NCBI RefSeq assembly: GCF_019352895.1
Contig: NZ_JAAAFX010000014.1
Location: 615,510-679,509 of the forward strand
Direction of reading: 5' to 3'
Origin: Variovorax boronicumulans
GTDB lineage: Bacteria > Pseudomonadota > Gammaproteobacteria > Burkholderiales > Burkholderiaceae_C
DNA: 64,000 bases
Shown piece after piece: positions 47,188-58,074 of this stretch; within the stretch, counting starts at the first letter, position 1, and each line of letters begins with the position of its first letter. A program made the translations under genes and the position numbers. The notes under the pieces are model-generated. The model was not told where the DNA came from. It worked only from the letters and a program-made list of their open reading frames with translations, and ran no database searches.

Positions 47188-47904
47188 ATGCAAGCGCTGC
47201 AGAACCTGAACCTGAGCTCGATGCTCGACACCTTCGTGAGCCTCTCGACGGCCTTCGCGCTGGGCGGCCTGATCGGTTTCGAGCGCCAGGTGCGCCAGCG
47301 CACCGCGGGCCTGCGCACCAACACGCTGGTGGCGGTGGGCGCGGCGGTGTTCGTGGACATGGCGAACCGGCTGGGCGGGCACGAGGGCGCGGTGCACGTG
47401 GTGGCCTACGTGGTCTCGGGCATCGGCTTCCTGGGCGCCGGCGCCATCATGAAGGAGGGCGCCAACATCACCGGCCTGAACACCGCCGCCACCCTGTGGG
47501 GCTCGGCCGCAGTCGGCGCCTGCGCCGGCGCCGACCTGATCGGCGAGGCCCTGTTGGCCGCGCTGTTCGTGCTGGCCAGCAACACCTTGCTGCGGCCGGT
47601 GGTCAACCGCATCAACCGCAACCCGGTGCAGGAGGAGTTCAGCGAAGCGACCTACGTCGCCTACGTGATCTGCTCGCGCGGCGTGCAGGCGGAGGTGCGG
47701 GAGAAACTGCTCGAGTTGCTGGAGGCCGCCAGCTATCCGGTGCGCGACGTCGACCAGCACCCCTTCGGCCAGGTGGATGCGGAGATCGAGGCCACGCTCT
47801 ACGCCACGGCCGTGCAGGCCGAGGAACTCGACCGCGTGATGGCGCAGCTCGAAAGTCTGCCGGGGGTGCAGCAGGCGTTTTGGAATGCGGGGGCGGAGGG
47901 CTGA
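47188..47904 (+). CDS. mgtC: MgtC/SapB family membrane protein
   Basis: The 238-residue protein has the MgtC N-terminal membrane domain (FALGGLIGFERQVRQRTAGLRTN, VSGIGFLGAGAIMKEG, GLNTAATLWGSAAVG) and a C-terminal ACT-like soluble domain. MgtC proteins help cells survive low Mg2+, in part by acting on the F1Fo ATP synthase, and are usually Mg2+-regulated. Its place after mgtA fits. A short G/C hairpin without a T run follows the stop. Confidence 0.92.
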   Translation: MQALQNLNLSSMLDTFVSLSTAFALGGLIGFERQVRQRTAGLRTNTLVAVGAAVFVDMANRLGGHEGAVHVVAYVVSGIGFLGAGAIMKEGANITGLNTAATLWGSAAVGACAGADLIGEALLAALFVLASNTLLRPVVNRINRNPVQEEFSEATYVAYVICSRGVQAEVREKLLELLEAASYPVRDVDQHPFGQVDAEIEATLYATAVQAEELDRVMAQLESLPGVQQAFWNAGAEG

Positions 47905-48227
47905 GGGCCACGAGGCCCTGGTGACCTGATGACTAAATGTTCACTGTCATTGCTAGTGCCTGAGACAGCGCAAAAAATCTGAGACGCAGCATTGAAGTCT
48001 GAGACGACCGGGTCTGCCGGGTAATCTGTGTTGCCGCTGCAAGCCCCCGTTCGGTGGCTGCTATCGCCGCCAAGAGCGGCAGTTGTGTTGATCGGACTCT
48101 AGATCTACGCGCTACCGATATAAGGAGGCAGCGTACTTTCGTGCTTCTCGGTATATGTCGATTTGTACGTGCTTCGCGCGGGAGCGATAGGCCATGCGCC
48201 CCACATCCCAGAAAGAGCCTTGACGAG
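47905..48227. other. Intergenic region with CTGAGAC repeats (left boundary of an acquired segment)
   Basis: After a weak hairpin (GGGCC/GGCCC, 47905-47918) the base composition drops towards AT. CTGAGAC occurs at 47960, 47979 and 47999, about 20 bp apart, as in the multiple terminal repeats of IS21-family elements. The remainder up to 48227 shows no gene I can support. Confidence 0.5.
47960..48005 (+). repeat. Three phased CTGAGAC repeats (IS21-like end)
   Basis: CTGAGAC at 47960-47966, 47979-47985 and 47999-48005 is spaced 19 and 20 bp. The third lies within GAAGTCTGAGAC (47994-48005), whose exact complement GTCTCAGACTTC occurs at 49688-49699 on the other side of the DUF4268 gene. Confidence 0.6.
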
Positions 48228-49391
48228 TCAGGTGGAGACGCTCTCTTCGGCAGTAACGTCCTTCGAGAAGCGGGTGCGTGCGACGGTCCTGAGTGCCGGG
48301 ACCTCCTTCTCGAAGGTCTTCTCCATCTTGCGCACGTGAGCAACCAGCCAGTCAATCATCGCCTGCCAGGTCTCCCGGTTGTGGCCCTCGAAGGGCGCCG
48401 CACATTCGATGAGAGAGACCTTCTTGTCGTCCATACGCCGCCAGATCAACTCGCTACCGAAGGCGGCCTCCACATGCTCGCGGCGGGTATACAGATAGTC
48501 AAAAAGTGCCTTGTTCGCCTCCTTGGAGCGCGTACTCAGGGCGAAGTCAACACGAGCCTCGTCCCGATTGAAAATCATCGAGTAGTGAACTCCCCCCATG
48601 CCAGACCCTGCATTTAGCCAATGGTCTCGACTTGGGCTCACGTTGCTGTAGAGCTCGATGTTCGCCTTGGTCAACGCCTCAAGGGTCGCGTGCCAGAAGT
48701 CTGTGCGCAGCTGGTGCCTGGTGGCTTGACCCCGTTCGGAGGAAAGCTCTTCGGTCTCTTTCTCAGAGATTCCAATCATGAGCTCTTCGGCTTCAGGTAA
48801 CGGGATGACCTGTTCGACTGTCAAGAACAGGTCTACGCCGTCCTTGAAAGGCGTGGCGCGAAAGCACTTCACGAAGACCCGGTGCTTGAGCAACCACAAG
48901 ACTGTCGAAGTCACCTCCTTGCGAAACTGCGCGGCCACCATGATGAGCCGCTGGTCATTGCCAGGATTGAGCACCACCTCGGCGAACTCCTCTTGGTCCA
49001 AGAATTCGCAGATGAGCGCTTTTGCATCGCGCCCCGGCCCCGACTTGTCCAGGTGTTTCTGGAAGATCTCCGCGATCTGGGATTTGGACAAGGTAGAACA
49101 GTAGGAGGCGTACTTCAGCGCCTGCCAGACGACGTCACGTCCCGAGTCGTCGAGCTTGTTCTCGATGATGACCAGATTCCCGCTTTTATCGATGGCCAGA
49201 AGGTCAAGGCGCTCTCGCGTGTCGTCAAATCCGTCAAACTCTTTCTGGATGATCAGCAACTCCTCGCCAAGCGCATCTGGTTGATTGGCCAACCACTCTT
49301 GCAGGTGGTGCCGCTCGGTGAAACCCAGGTCGGAGAAGCTGACCTCTTTGAGTTTGACGATGCGGTTGGACGTTGAGTTAATGCGGTACAT
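48228..49391 (-). CDS. DUF4268 protein with PD-(D/E)XK nuclease-like N-terminal domain
   Basis: The 387-residue protein has an N-terminal nuclease-like fold: RLDLLAIDKSGNLVIIENKLDD carries D...ExK, followed by VVWQALKYASYCSTL, as in NucS/restriction-type PD-(D/E)XK proteins. The C-terminal part (FWHATLEALTKANIELYSN, VDFALSTRSKEANKALFDYL) is DUF4268. Codon use is plainly less GC-rich than in neighbouring genes, a sign of transfer. Such proteins are often found in defence or mobile contexts, but a specific system cannot be named. The ATG at 49389-49391 is taken. Confidence 0.8.
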   Translation of the reverse strand: MYRINSTSNRIVKLKEVSFSDLGFTERHHLQEWLANQPDALGEELLIIQKEFDGFDDTRERLDLLAIDKSGNLVIIENKLDDSGRDVVWQALKYASYCSTLSKSQIAEIFQKHLDKSGPGRDAKALICEFLDQEEFAEVVLNPGNDQRLIMVAAQFRKEVTSTVLWLLKHRVFVKCFRATPFKDGVDLFLTVEQVIPLPEAEELMIGISEKETEELSSERGQATRHQLRTDFWHATLEALTKANIELYSNVSPSRDHWLNAGSGMGGVHYSMIFNRDEARVDFALSTRSKEANKALFDYLYTRREHVEAAFGSELIWRRMDDKKVSLIECAAPFEGHNRETWQAMIDWLVAHVRKMEKTFEKEVPALRTVARTRFSKDVTAEESVST

Positions 49392-50014
49392 GGGAGCCTG
49401 TCGTTGCAACGATTGCCGAGAAGTCTAGCGTCAGCGAGCTTCAATTTGCCGGCAGATATTCCCTAGCCGCTGTTCAGGTTGGCGCCGATGACCGACCCGA
49501 ATGTCGGCTTTATGGCGGGCACCAAGAATGCGCTTGATGACTACGATCGGCTCCAAATGCTGCATCTCGGTCAATTCCCACGACTGGCCGCCTCGCCCCA
49601 AAGCGGAGGGTCGAACCTGATCAGATCGAGTGCACCGAACTCTCGAAAGAGAGGCCGACAAAATGCGGAGCACCTTCGGCGCTCGTTGTCTCAGACTTCC
49701 TTACGCTTCGGCCCTGGCCGGTGGGCGATGCTCAGGCCGCCTGGATCAGACTTCGCCAACCTTGCAAGGCCTGCCACGGCAGCACGTCACCGAGGCGGCA
49801 GTCTCAGAATCCGATGGCGAGGAATAACTGACCGGGACCAGAGCGCGCCGCGCGCACGCGCTCTGCGCTCTCGCCCCTGAAGCCGCCGGGATCGCGCGCC
49901 CGCGCCAAGCCCAGATACCCATCCATCGCCGAAGGGTGTTCGGCTGCATGGCTTGACTCTCTCATCCTGTCAAGGTTGAGACTTCCGGCATCGACATTGA
50001 AACCGGAGCTCGAC
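49392..50014. other. Intergenic region, right boundary of the acquired segment
   Basis: This 623-bp stretch has several open frames on both strands but none with a good ribosome-binding site or a family I recognise; it may contain decayed coding DNA. GTCTCAG, the inverse of the left-side repeats, occurs at 49688-49694 and 49801-49807. The last 60 bp hold the likely promoter of the copper genes. Confidence 0.5.
49953..49983 (+). promoter_or_regulatory. Possible MerR/CueR-type promoter of the copper genes
   Basis: TTGACT (49953-49958) is followed, after about 19 bp, by a weak -10 (GAGACT). CTTGAC and GTCAAG form an inverted repeat at 49952-49957 and 49969-49974 between the elements. Long-spacer promoters with a dyad are typical of CueR-like activators; no cueR lies in the window, so this is tentative. 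Confidence 0.35.
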
Positions 50015-50269
50015 ATGATCAGCATCGAAGTCAAGGACATGACCTGCGGCCACTGCGCCTCCGCGCTGCGCCAGGCGATCGCCGCCATCGACGTGGGCGC
50101 GACAGTGAAGATCGATCTGGCCGCGCGCCTTCTGCACATCGATTCCGCGGTGGCCGACGCGCCGGCCTTGATCGAGGCGGTGCGCGCCGCGGGCTATGAC
50201 CCGCAGCCGGTGGATTGGGGCGCGGAGGATGCCCCGGCCCGAAGCGGCGGGGCTTGCTGCGGCGGTTAG
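50015..50269 (+). CDS. copZ: CopZ-like heavy-metal-associated domain protein
   Basis: The 84-residue cytoplasmic protein is one heavy-metal-associated domain with the copper motif MTCGHC at residues 9-14 and the usual beta-alpha-beta-beta-alpha-beta length. An extra Cys pair (GGACCGG) ends the protein. It probably carries Cu+ to CopA next door. The ATG at 50015 has GGAG upstream at 50004-50007. Confidence 0.88.
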   Translation: MISIEVKDMTCGHCASALRQAIAAIDVGATVKIDLAARLLHIDSAVADAPALIEAVRAAGYDPQPVDWGAEDAPARSGGACCGG

Positions 50270-50344
50270 TGGCTGGCGGCAGCGGCCGGCAACTTCAATG
50301 CATCGGCAGGGACCGGTGCCCTTCGACTCCAGCGAAAGGCGGAC

Positions 50345-52624
<2,280 letters not shown>

Positions 52625-52810
52625 CCGCGGCGCTTGCCGGCCGCTTCCTGGCAGGGGCGGGACGAAGGCGGTGCGCAGGGCAGCGCTGGACGCGAAGGCT
52701 GGGCTCCGGGCGTGGTTGTGGCAGGATGCGGCGCAAGAAGAACCGACACCATCCGTGCCCGCTGTGGACGGGGAGGCAGCGGCATCCGAGACACCGATCA
52801 GGAGATGCCC

Positions 52811-53194
52811 ATGTGGAGCAGATCGCACACCGCCGTGGCGAGCGCGTTGACCGCCGTCGCCGTCCTCTTCGTCGTGGCGACGGGGCGTGCCGCCGCACAA
52901 GCCGCCGATGCGCCTGCAGCCTCCGGCGCGCCGGCCGCCACCGTGCTGACGCGTGCACGCGTCGCGTCATTTCGCGAGGAGGCGGGCGGCAAGTTCTATG
53001 TGCGGCTGAAATTGATGCCGCGTTCGAAGCTGCCCTTCACGACGCAGACCTTCAGGGTGATCGACCCATCGCTGCTGGCCAACATTCCCGACGGCGCATC
53101 GGTCAAGTTCAGCTCTCGCCATGTCGAGGGCGAGAACGTCGTGACGGCGATCCATATGGTGGACGCATGCGCACGTTTCCAGCCATGCGACTGA
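52811..53194 (+). CDS. Secreted CusF-like copper-binding protein
   Basis: The 127-residue protein has a signal peptide (AVASALTAVAVLFVVATGRAAAQA) and a C-terminal small beta-barrel resembling CusF (KLPFTTQTFRVIDPSLLANI followed by DGASVKF). CusF binds periplasmic Cu+; the Met/Trp ligands of CusF are not obvious here, so binding is uncertain. The ATG at 52811 follows AGGAG at 52799-52803. It lies 186 nt downstream of copA. Confidence 0.7.
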   Translation: MWSRSHTAVASALTAVAVLFVVATGRAAAQAADAPAASGAPAATVLTRARVASFREEAGGKFYVRLKLMPRSKLPFTTQTFRVIDPSLLANIPDGASVKFSSRHVEGENVVTAIHMVDACARFQPCD

Positions 53195-53301
53195 TCTGGC
53201 CAAGACGCTCAAGCTCGCCGACGGCTACGCCGAATCGCTGCGTTCCGATACCGGCCAAGTGAAACCGCATGCGGCCGGTCAAGCCCGACTTGCCGCGCCT
53301 G

Positions 53302-54198
53302 TCAGCTTTCTGCCTGCCCCAGCGAGGTCCTGAACGCGACGAGGAAATCGTCGAAGCCCTGGAGCTGCCGCCCCTCGGCCGTCGAGATGGCCGACACGGC
53401 CACGGGGATGCGCGGTGACACGTCCCTGAACACCAGTGCCTCGGGGTCCGCGAACTGCGCGGTGAAGGAGTCGACGATGCAGGGGCCGAAGCCGTCGAGC
53501 GTCAGCAGCAGTGCTGACTGGTAGGTCTGCGCCGAGAGCCGGGTCTGCGTGAAGACCGCACTTTCGCTCAGGTGGCCCAGCAGCACCTTGCCCACCGGGT
53601 CGTCCTTGTCGATGCCGATGAAGTCGGTGGCCGCGATGTCGGCGATGGCGATGTCCGATGTGTCCGCGTCTGTCGTGCCCGCGTCCTTCTTCTGGACCCA
53701 GACCAGGTGCCCGACGCCCACGACCTCTGCGTCCACCGAAGGAAAGTCGAACTCGCCATAGGCGATGCCCAGGTCGCATTCCTGCAGCGCGACCGCGCGC
53801 AGGATGTCGTCCGAATGCAGGACCTTGATCGACACCGCGACCTCCGGGTGCCTGGCCTTGAACAGGCTCAGCGCCAGCGACAGGCACTTGGTGGACAGCG
53901 AGGGCACGATGCCCACCCTGAACTGCGAGGCCCCGTCGGTCTTCAGCGACTGCGCCAGGCGCCGAAGTTCATCGACCTGCTCGAAGATCTTCTTCGACCG
54001 CGGGTAGAGATGCCGCGCCTCGGGCGTGGGCCGCAGCCCGTTCTTTTCCCGGAAGAACAGCGCATAGCCCAGCTGCTGCTCGGCATGCTTGAGCGTCTGC
54101 GTGACCGCGGGTTGCGTGACGTTCAATATCCGGGCCGCCGCGCTCACGCTGCCGGACAGCATGATGGCATTGAATACTTCAATGTGCTTGAGCTTCAT
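53302..54198 (-). CDS. LysR-family regulator
   Basis: The 298-residue protein has the LysR helix-turn-helix (GSVSAAARILNVTQPAVTQTLK, residues about 16-38) and a two-lobed effector domain. It is divergent from the aldolase gene and likely controls it together with the binding protein and racemase. An ATAAG-N5-CTTAT box lies between them. Effector unknown; an amino or hydroxy acid is suggested by the neighbours. Confidence 0.9.
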   Translation of the reverse strand: MKLKHIEVFNAIMLSGSVSAAARILNVTQPAVTQTLKHAEQQLGYALFFREKNGLRPTPEARHLYPRSKKIFEQVDELRRLAQSLKTDGASQFRVGIVPSLSTKCLSLALSLFKARHPEVAVSIKVLHSDDILRAVALQECDLGIAYGEFDFPSVDAEVVGVGHLVWVQKKDAGTTDADTSDIAIADIAATDFIGIDKDDPVGKVLLGHLSESAVFTQTRLSAQTYQSALLLTLDGFGPCIVDSFTAQFADPEALVFRDVSPRIPVAVSAISTAEGRQLQGFDDFLVAFRTSLGQAES

Positions 54199-54206
54199 GG
54201 GGCCCC

Positions 54207-54221
54207 ATAAGAAAAGCTTAT
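54207..54221. promoter_or_regulatory. LysR-type operator
   Basis: ATAAG (54207-54211) and CTTAT (54217-54221) form a dyad with 5-nt spacing, containing the T-N11-A pattern of LysR sites. It starts 8 bp upstream of the LysR start codon. Confidence 0.65.
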
Positions 54222-54362
54222 CGCACTCAGTCGATTTCTAATTTGACGCTCCCTGCGCCTGCCCGCAGACTTCGATTCATGAAAGACGTTCGAGTTGCGC
54301 TTCTCGATGGCGCAGTTCGAATTCGTCATCTCCACCTCAGAATTGGCATTGAAGAAGAGCAT

Positions 54363-55151
54363 ATGGCGCATTCGCTGGCAGGAAATCAGGATTCCCTGAA
54401 GAAGATAGACCCCAGGATATTCGATGGCGCCGATGTCAGGCTGGCCCGGATCGAATTGGCGGCCTGTTTCCGGATGGCTGCCCGATTGGGAATGGAGGAA
54501 GGCATCTGCAATCATTTCTCGGCCGTGGTGCCGGGATTCGATGACTATTTCCTCGTCAATCCATTTGGCCTGGCATTCGATGAAATCCGGGCCTCGGATC
54601 TTATCATTTGTGATTTCGAAGGCAACGTGGTCCAGGGCGATCGGCCGCCGGAAATCACCGCCTACTACATCCACGCCCGCGTCCACAAGAACCTGCCGCG
54701 CGCCCGGGTCGCCTTCCACACGCACATGCCCTACGCGACCTCCCTGGCCATGGTCGAGGGGCAGCCGCTGCAGTGGGCCGGCCAGACTTCGCTGAAGTTC
54801 TACGGGCGCACGGCGGTGGACGACTTCAATGGCCTGGCGCTCGATGAACGCGAGGGCGACCGGATCGCCCGTGCCATCGGCGATGCCGACGTGGTGTTCA
54901 TGCGCAACCACGGCGTGATGGTGGTGGGCGAGACGATCGCGAACGCATGGAACGACATGTACTACCTGGAGCGTGCCTGCCAGGTCCAGGTGCTGGCCGA
55001 ATCGACGGGCCGCAAGCTCCGTCCGGTTTCACCCGAACTGGCCGCGGCCACCTATGCGCAGATGCGCTCCGGCGGCAGCGAGAGCGCCATTCAGCATCTG
55101 GAAAGCGTCAAGCGGCGCCTGCAGAAGACAGATCCCGATTATTCACTTTGA
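54363..55151 (+). CDS. Class II aldolase/adducin family protein
   Basis: The 262-residue protein has the class II aldolase zinc site, with HTH in FHTHMPYAT and a later His in RNHGVMVVG. The active-site Glu region is MEEGICNHFSAVVP. Family members cleave or decarboxylate sugar or hydroxy acids. The ATG at 54363 follows a GAAGAAGAG stretch; an earlier ATG near 54279 is possible. The 5' part is less GC-rich than the rest. It heads the aldolase, binding-protein, racemase series. Confidence 0.85.
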   Translation: MAHSLAGNQDSLKKIDPRIFDGADVRLARIELAACFRMAARLGMEEGICNHFSAVVPGFDDYFLVNPFGLAFDEIRASDLIICDFEGNVVQGDRPPEITAYYIHARVHKNLPRARVAFHTHMPYATSLAMVEGQPLQWAGQTSLKFYGRTAVDDFNGLALDEREGDRIARAIGDADVVFMRNHGVMVVGETIANAWNDMYYLERACQVQVLAESTGRKLRPVSPELAAATYAQMRSGGSESAIQHLESVKRRLQKTDPDYSL

Positions 55152-55174
55152 ACCCGTTGCTTCCTGGACTGAAA

Positions 55175-56080
55175 ATGAAATTCGCTATTCTTCCGATTGC
55201 CATGGCGGCATTGGCACTTTCCTCCGTGGGCGCGCAGTCCGCCGAATTGACGGGGCGCCTGAAAACCATCCAGGACCGCAATTTCATCACGGTCGCGTAC
55301 CGTGAATCGTCGGTGCCGTTCTCCTATCTCGGCAGCAAGGGCGAGCCCATCGGCTATGGCCAGGAAATCTGCGGAAAGATCGTCGATGAGATCAAGAAGA
55401 TCGTCGACCGGCCGAACCTGGAAATCCGCCGTCAGCCGGTGACTTCGCAAAACCGCATCCCGCTGATGCAGAACGGCACCATCGATCTGGAATGCGGCAC
55501 CACGGTCAACAATCCCGAGCGGCAGTCGCAGGTCAGCTTCAGCACCACCTATTTCGTGGTGGGCGCCAAGTTCGTCGCGCTGAAGGCCAGCAACCTGCAC
55601 ACGCTCAAGGATCTGAAGGGCAAGACCATCGTGGCGACCACGGGCTCGAACACCGTGCCGCGCATCCGCCGCATCGACCGGGCCGAGAACCTCGACCTGA
55701 ACCTGATCCAGGCCAAGGATTTCTCCGACAGCATGCTGACCTTCACTTCGGGCCGGGCCGAGGCCTTCTTCGAGGACGACATCAACCTGGTTGGGCAGAT
55801 CGCCTTCACGCTCAATCCGGCCGACTACTCGCTGAGCACCGACACGCTCAGCCGTGACCCCTACGCGATCATGCTGCCGCGCGGCGAGCCGGCGTTCAAG
55901 GCCGTGGCCGACAAGACCATCGAGAAGCTCTATGCCAGCGGCGAGATCAAGGCGCTGTACGCCAAGTGGTTCCAGTCGCCCATCCCGCCGCGCGGCGTGA
56001 ACCTGAACTTCCCGATGAGCGAGGCGCTGCTGAAGGTGATCGCCAAGCCGACGGATTCGCCCAATCCGGCGGACTACTGA
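55175..56080 (+). CDS. Amino-acid ABC transporter substrate-binding protein (GltI-like)
   Basis: The 301-residue periplasmic protein has a signal peptide cut near SVGAQSAEL and the type II binding fold: ITVAYRESSVPFSYLG, PIGYGQEICGKIVDEI, DLECGTTVNN and TTGSNTVPRIR. This is the glutamate/aspartate-binding group. No permease or ATPase gene accompanies it, so it must share a transporter encoded elsewhere. It starts 23 nt after the aldolase. Confidence 0.9.
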   Translation: MKFAILPIAMAALALSSVGAQSAELTGRLKTIQDRNFITVAYRESSVPFSYLGSKGEPIGYGQEICGKIVDEIKKIVDRPNLEIRRQPVTSQNRIPLMQNGTIDLECGTTVNNPERQSQVSFSTTYFVVGAKFVALKASNLHTLKDLKGKTIVATTGSNTVPRIRRIDRAENLDLNLIQAKDFSDSMLTFTSGRAEAFFEDDINLVGQIAFTLNPADYSLSTDTLSRDPYAIMLPRGEPAFKAVADKTIEKLYASGEIKALYAKWFQSPIPPRGVNLNFPMSEALLKVIAKPTDSPNPADY

Positions 56081-56090
56081 GACGGCCGAG

Positions 56091-56834
56091 GTGTCCTCCA
56101 CGCAGATGCGCAGTCGCAAGGTCGGCATCCTGGGCGGCATGGGGCCGGCCGCCGGCGCCGACTTCATCCGCCTCTTCGTCGCGGCCTGCAAGCGCGAGCT
56201 GCAGGCCGGCGGCAGCGCGGTGTTCGACCAGGCCTTTCCGGAGCACTGGCTGGTGCAGCTGCCGGTGCCGGACCGCACCGAAGCGCTGCTCGACGACGGC
56301 CCGTCGCCGCTGGCAGGCATGCTGCGCGGCATCGAAGGGCTGGCGCGGCACGAGGTCGTGAGCGTGGCGATCGCCTGCAACACGGCGCATGCCTGGCATC
56401 CGCAGTTGCAGGCGTCGTGTCCGGACGTCGAGCTGCTGCACATCGTGCACGAGACGGTGCAGTCCCTGGTCGAAAGCGGCGTCGCGTCGGTCGGCCTGCT
56501 GGCCACGCTGGGGACCTACACGCTGGGGCTGTACCAGCAGGCGCTGGCGGCGCGGGGCATCGCGTGCCACCTGCCGACGGAGGCGGAACGGGCACAGGTC
56601 ATGCGCGGCATCGTCGAGGGCGTGAAGGCCGGCGACATGGCATTGGCGACCACGCTGTTCTCGGATGTCGCGGCACGCATGGTCGAACGCCATGGCTGCC
56701 AGGATCTGGTGCTGGCGTGCACCGAGATTCCGCTGGCGCTCACGGCCCTGGCGACGCACCCGGGTGTGCGGCTGGTCGACCCGGCACAGGTGTTGGCGCA
56801 GGCCTTGGCGCAACGCGCCTACGCGGTGGCCTGA
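56091..56834 (+). CDS. Aspartate/glutamate racemase family protein
   Basis: The 247-residue cofactor-independent racemase has both catalytic cysteines, in ACNTAHAWHP and LACTEIPLA, and the N-terminal GILGGMGPAAGADF. It interconverts L- and D-aspartate or glutamate or related acids. The start is a GTG at 56091 or the ATG at 56106. It lies 10 nt after the binding-protein gene, supporting a shared D/L amino acid role. Confidence 0.9.
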   Translation: MSSTQMRSRKVGILGGMGPAAGADFIRLFVAACKRELQAGGSAVFDQAFPEHWLVQLPVPDRTEALLDDGPSPLAGMLRGIEGLARHEVVSVAIACNTAHAWHPQLQASCPDVELLHIVHETVQSLVESGVASVGLLATLGTYTLGLYQQALAARGIACHLPTEAERAQVMRGIVEGVKAGDMALATTLFSDVAARMVERHGCQDLVLACTEIPLALTALATHPGVRLVDPAQVLAQALAQRAYAVA

Positions 56835-57015
56835 GCGCCGGTCTCGCCTTTTTTTCGCAGTATCCTTCCCCGGCCGAAACAGCCCTCTGCAGGCCTCCCG
56901 ATGCCACGCCTCGGAGGGCCGGCCGCCGCGCCGCGCTTCGGCACACGCACGGGCGGCGGCTGATTTTTCTGCACTGCCCGGTTCTCCGCGTCCTGCTGTT
57001 CCGAGCGTCAAAAAA

Positions 57016-58074
57016 ATGCGAATGCCGCTGCAATACCGTCGCATGCTGAGCCTTGCCGGCATGGTGCTCGTCATGGCCGCGATCTTCGTGGCCGACACGC
57101 TCACCGAATATGCGGTGGCGGTGGCGGTCTTCTATTCGGTGGTGATCCTGGCGGCGGTGAGCCTGCTCACGGTGCGCGCGGCGATCGCGCTGGCCTGCGC
57201 CTGCATCGCGCTCACCGTGGTGAGCTTCTACCTGACGCCGGCCGGCCTGTACAAGGTCGGCCTGGTCAACTCCGGAATCAGCATCGTCGCCATCTCGATC
57301 ACGACCTGGCTCGCGCTCAAGACCGAGGCGGCGCAGGCCGCGGCGCACGATGCGCAGGCCCGGCTGCTGCGCATCGCGCGCGTCACCAGCCTGGGCGGGC
57401 TCACGGCCTCGATCGCGCACGAGGTCAACCAGCCGCTGGCCGCGATCGTCACCAGCGGCAACGCCTGCCAGCGCTGGCTGGCGCAGGACCCGCCCAACAT
57501 GGAGAAGGCCTTGCAGGCCCTCGACCGGATCCTGAGCGACGCCCACCGCGCGAGCGAAGTCATCGACCGCGTGCGCAGCCTCACCAAGGGCGAGAAGCCG
57601 CGCAAGAGCGCTTTCGACCTGCCCCAGGCGGTGCGCGAGATCGTGTCGATGTCGCGCGGCGAGATCGAGCGGCACGGCATTGCGCTGGAGACCTTCATCG
57701 ACGACGCGCTGCCCCCCGTGCTGGCGGACCGGGTCCAGGTCCAGCAGGTGATCGGCAACATGCTGCTGAACGCCATCGAGGCGGTGGCGTCGGGCCCCGC
57801 CCATCGCAGGGACATCCGGATCTCGACCTCGATGCCGGACGGCGCCAGCGTGCTGTTCTGCATCGAGGACGCGGGCTGCGGCCTGAGCGCGGAGGCGATC
57901 GACCACCTGTTCGATGCCTTCTGGACCACCAAGGAGGGCGGCATCGGGCTCGGCCTGAGCATCAGCCGGACCATCGTCGAGGCCAATGGCGGGAAGATCT
58001 GGGCCGAGCCGAACGCGAGCGGCGGCGCGACCTTCCGCTTCAGCGTGCCCATTGCCAAAGGGAAGACCTCATGA
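57016..58074 (+). CDS. Membrane sensor histidine kinase
   Basis: The 352-residue kinase has about four N-terminal membrane helices (residues about 8-100) with little periplasmic sequence. The phosphoacceptor box is SIAHEVNQPLAAIVTS, and the ATPase domain has the N box NMLLNAIEAV and G boxes EDAGCGLS and EGGIGLGLSIS. It belongs to the FixL/TodS-like HPK4 group. Signal unknown, perhaps membrane-related. The ATG at 57016 is tentative. It overlaps the regulator gene in ATGA. Confidence 0.88.
   Translation: MRMPLQYRRMLSLAGMVLVMAAIFVADTLTEYAVAVAVFYSVVILAAVSLLTVRAAIALACACIALTVVSFYLTPAGLYKVGLVNSGISIVAISITTWLALKTEAAQAAAHDAQARLLRIARVTSLGGLTASIAHEVNQPLAAIVTSGNACQRWLAQDPPNMEKALQALDRILSDAHRASEVIDRVRSLTKGEKPRKSAFDLPQAVREIVSMSRGEIERHGIALETFIDDALPPVLADRVQVQQVIGNMLLNAIEAVASGPAHRRDIRISTSMPDGASVLFCIEDAGCGLSAEAIDHLFDAFWTTKEGGIGLGLSISRTIVEANGGKIWAEPNASGGATFRFSVPIAKGKTS

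Noticed and set aside
47905..48010. CRISPR-like array suggested by the three phased CTGAGAC repeats
   Set aside because: Repeats are only 7 bp, spaced about 20 bp, and spacers are too short; an IS end fits better.
49479..49880. A 133-codon open frame in the right part of the acquired segment
   Set aside because: No ribosome-binding site, no recognised family, biased low-complexity C-terminus; may be decayed DNA but cannot be called a gene.
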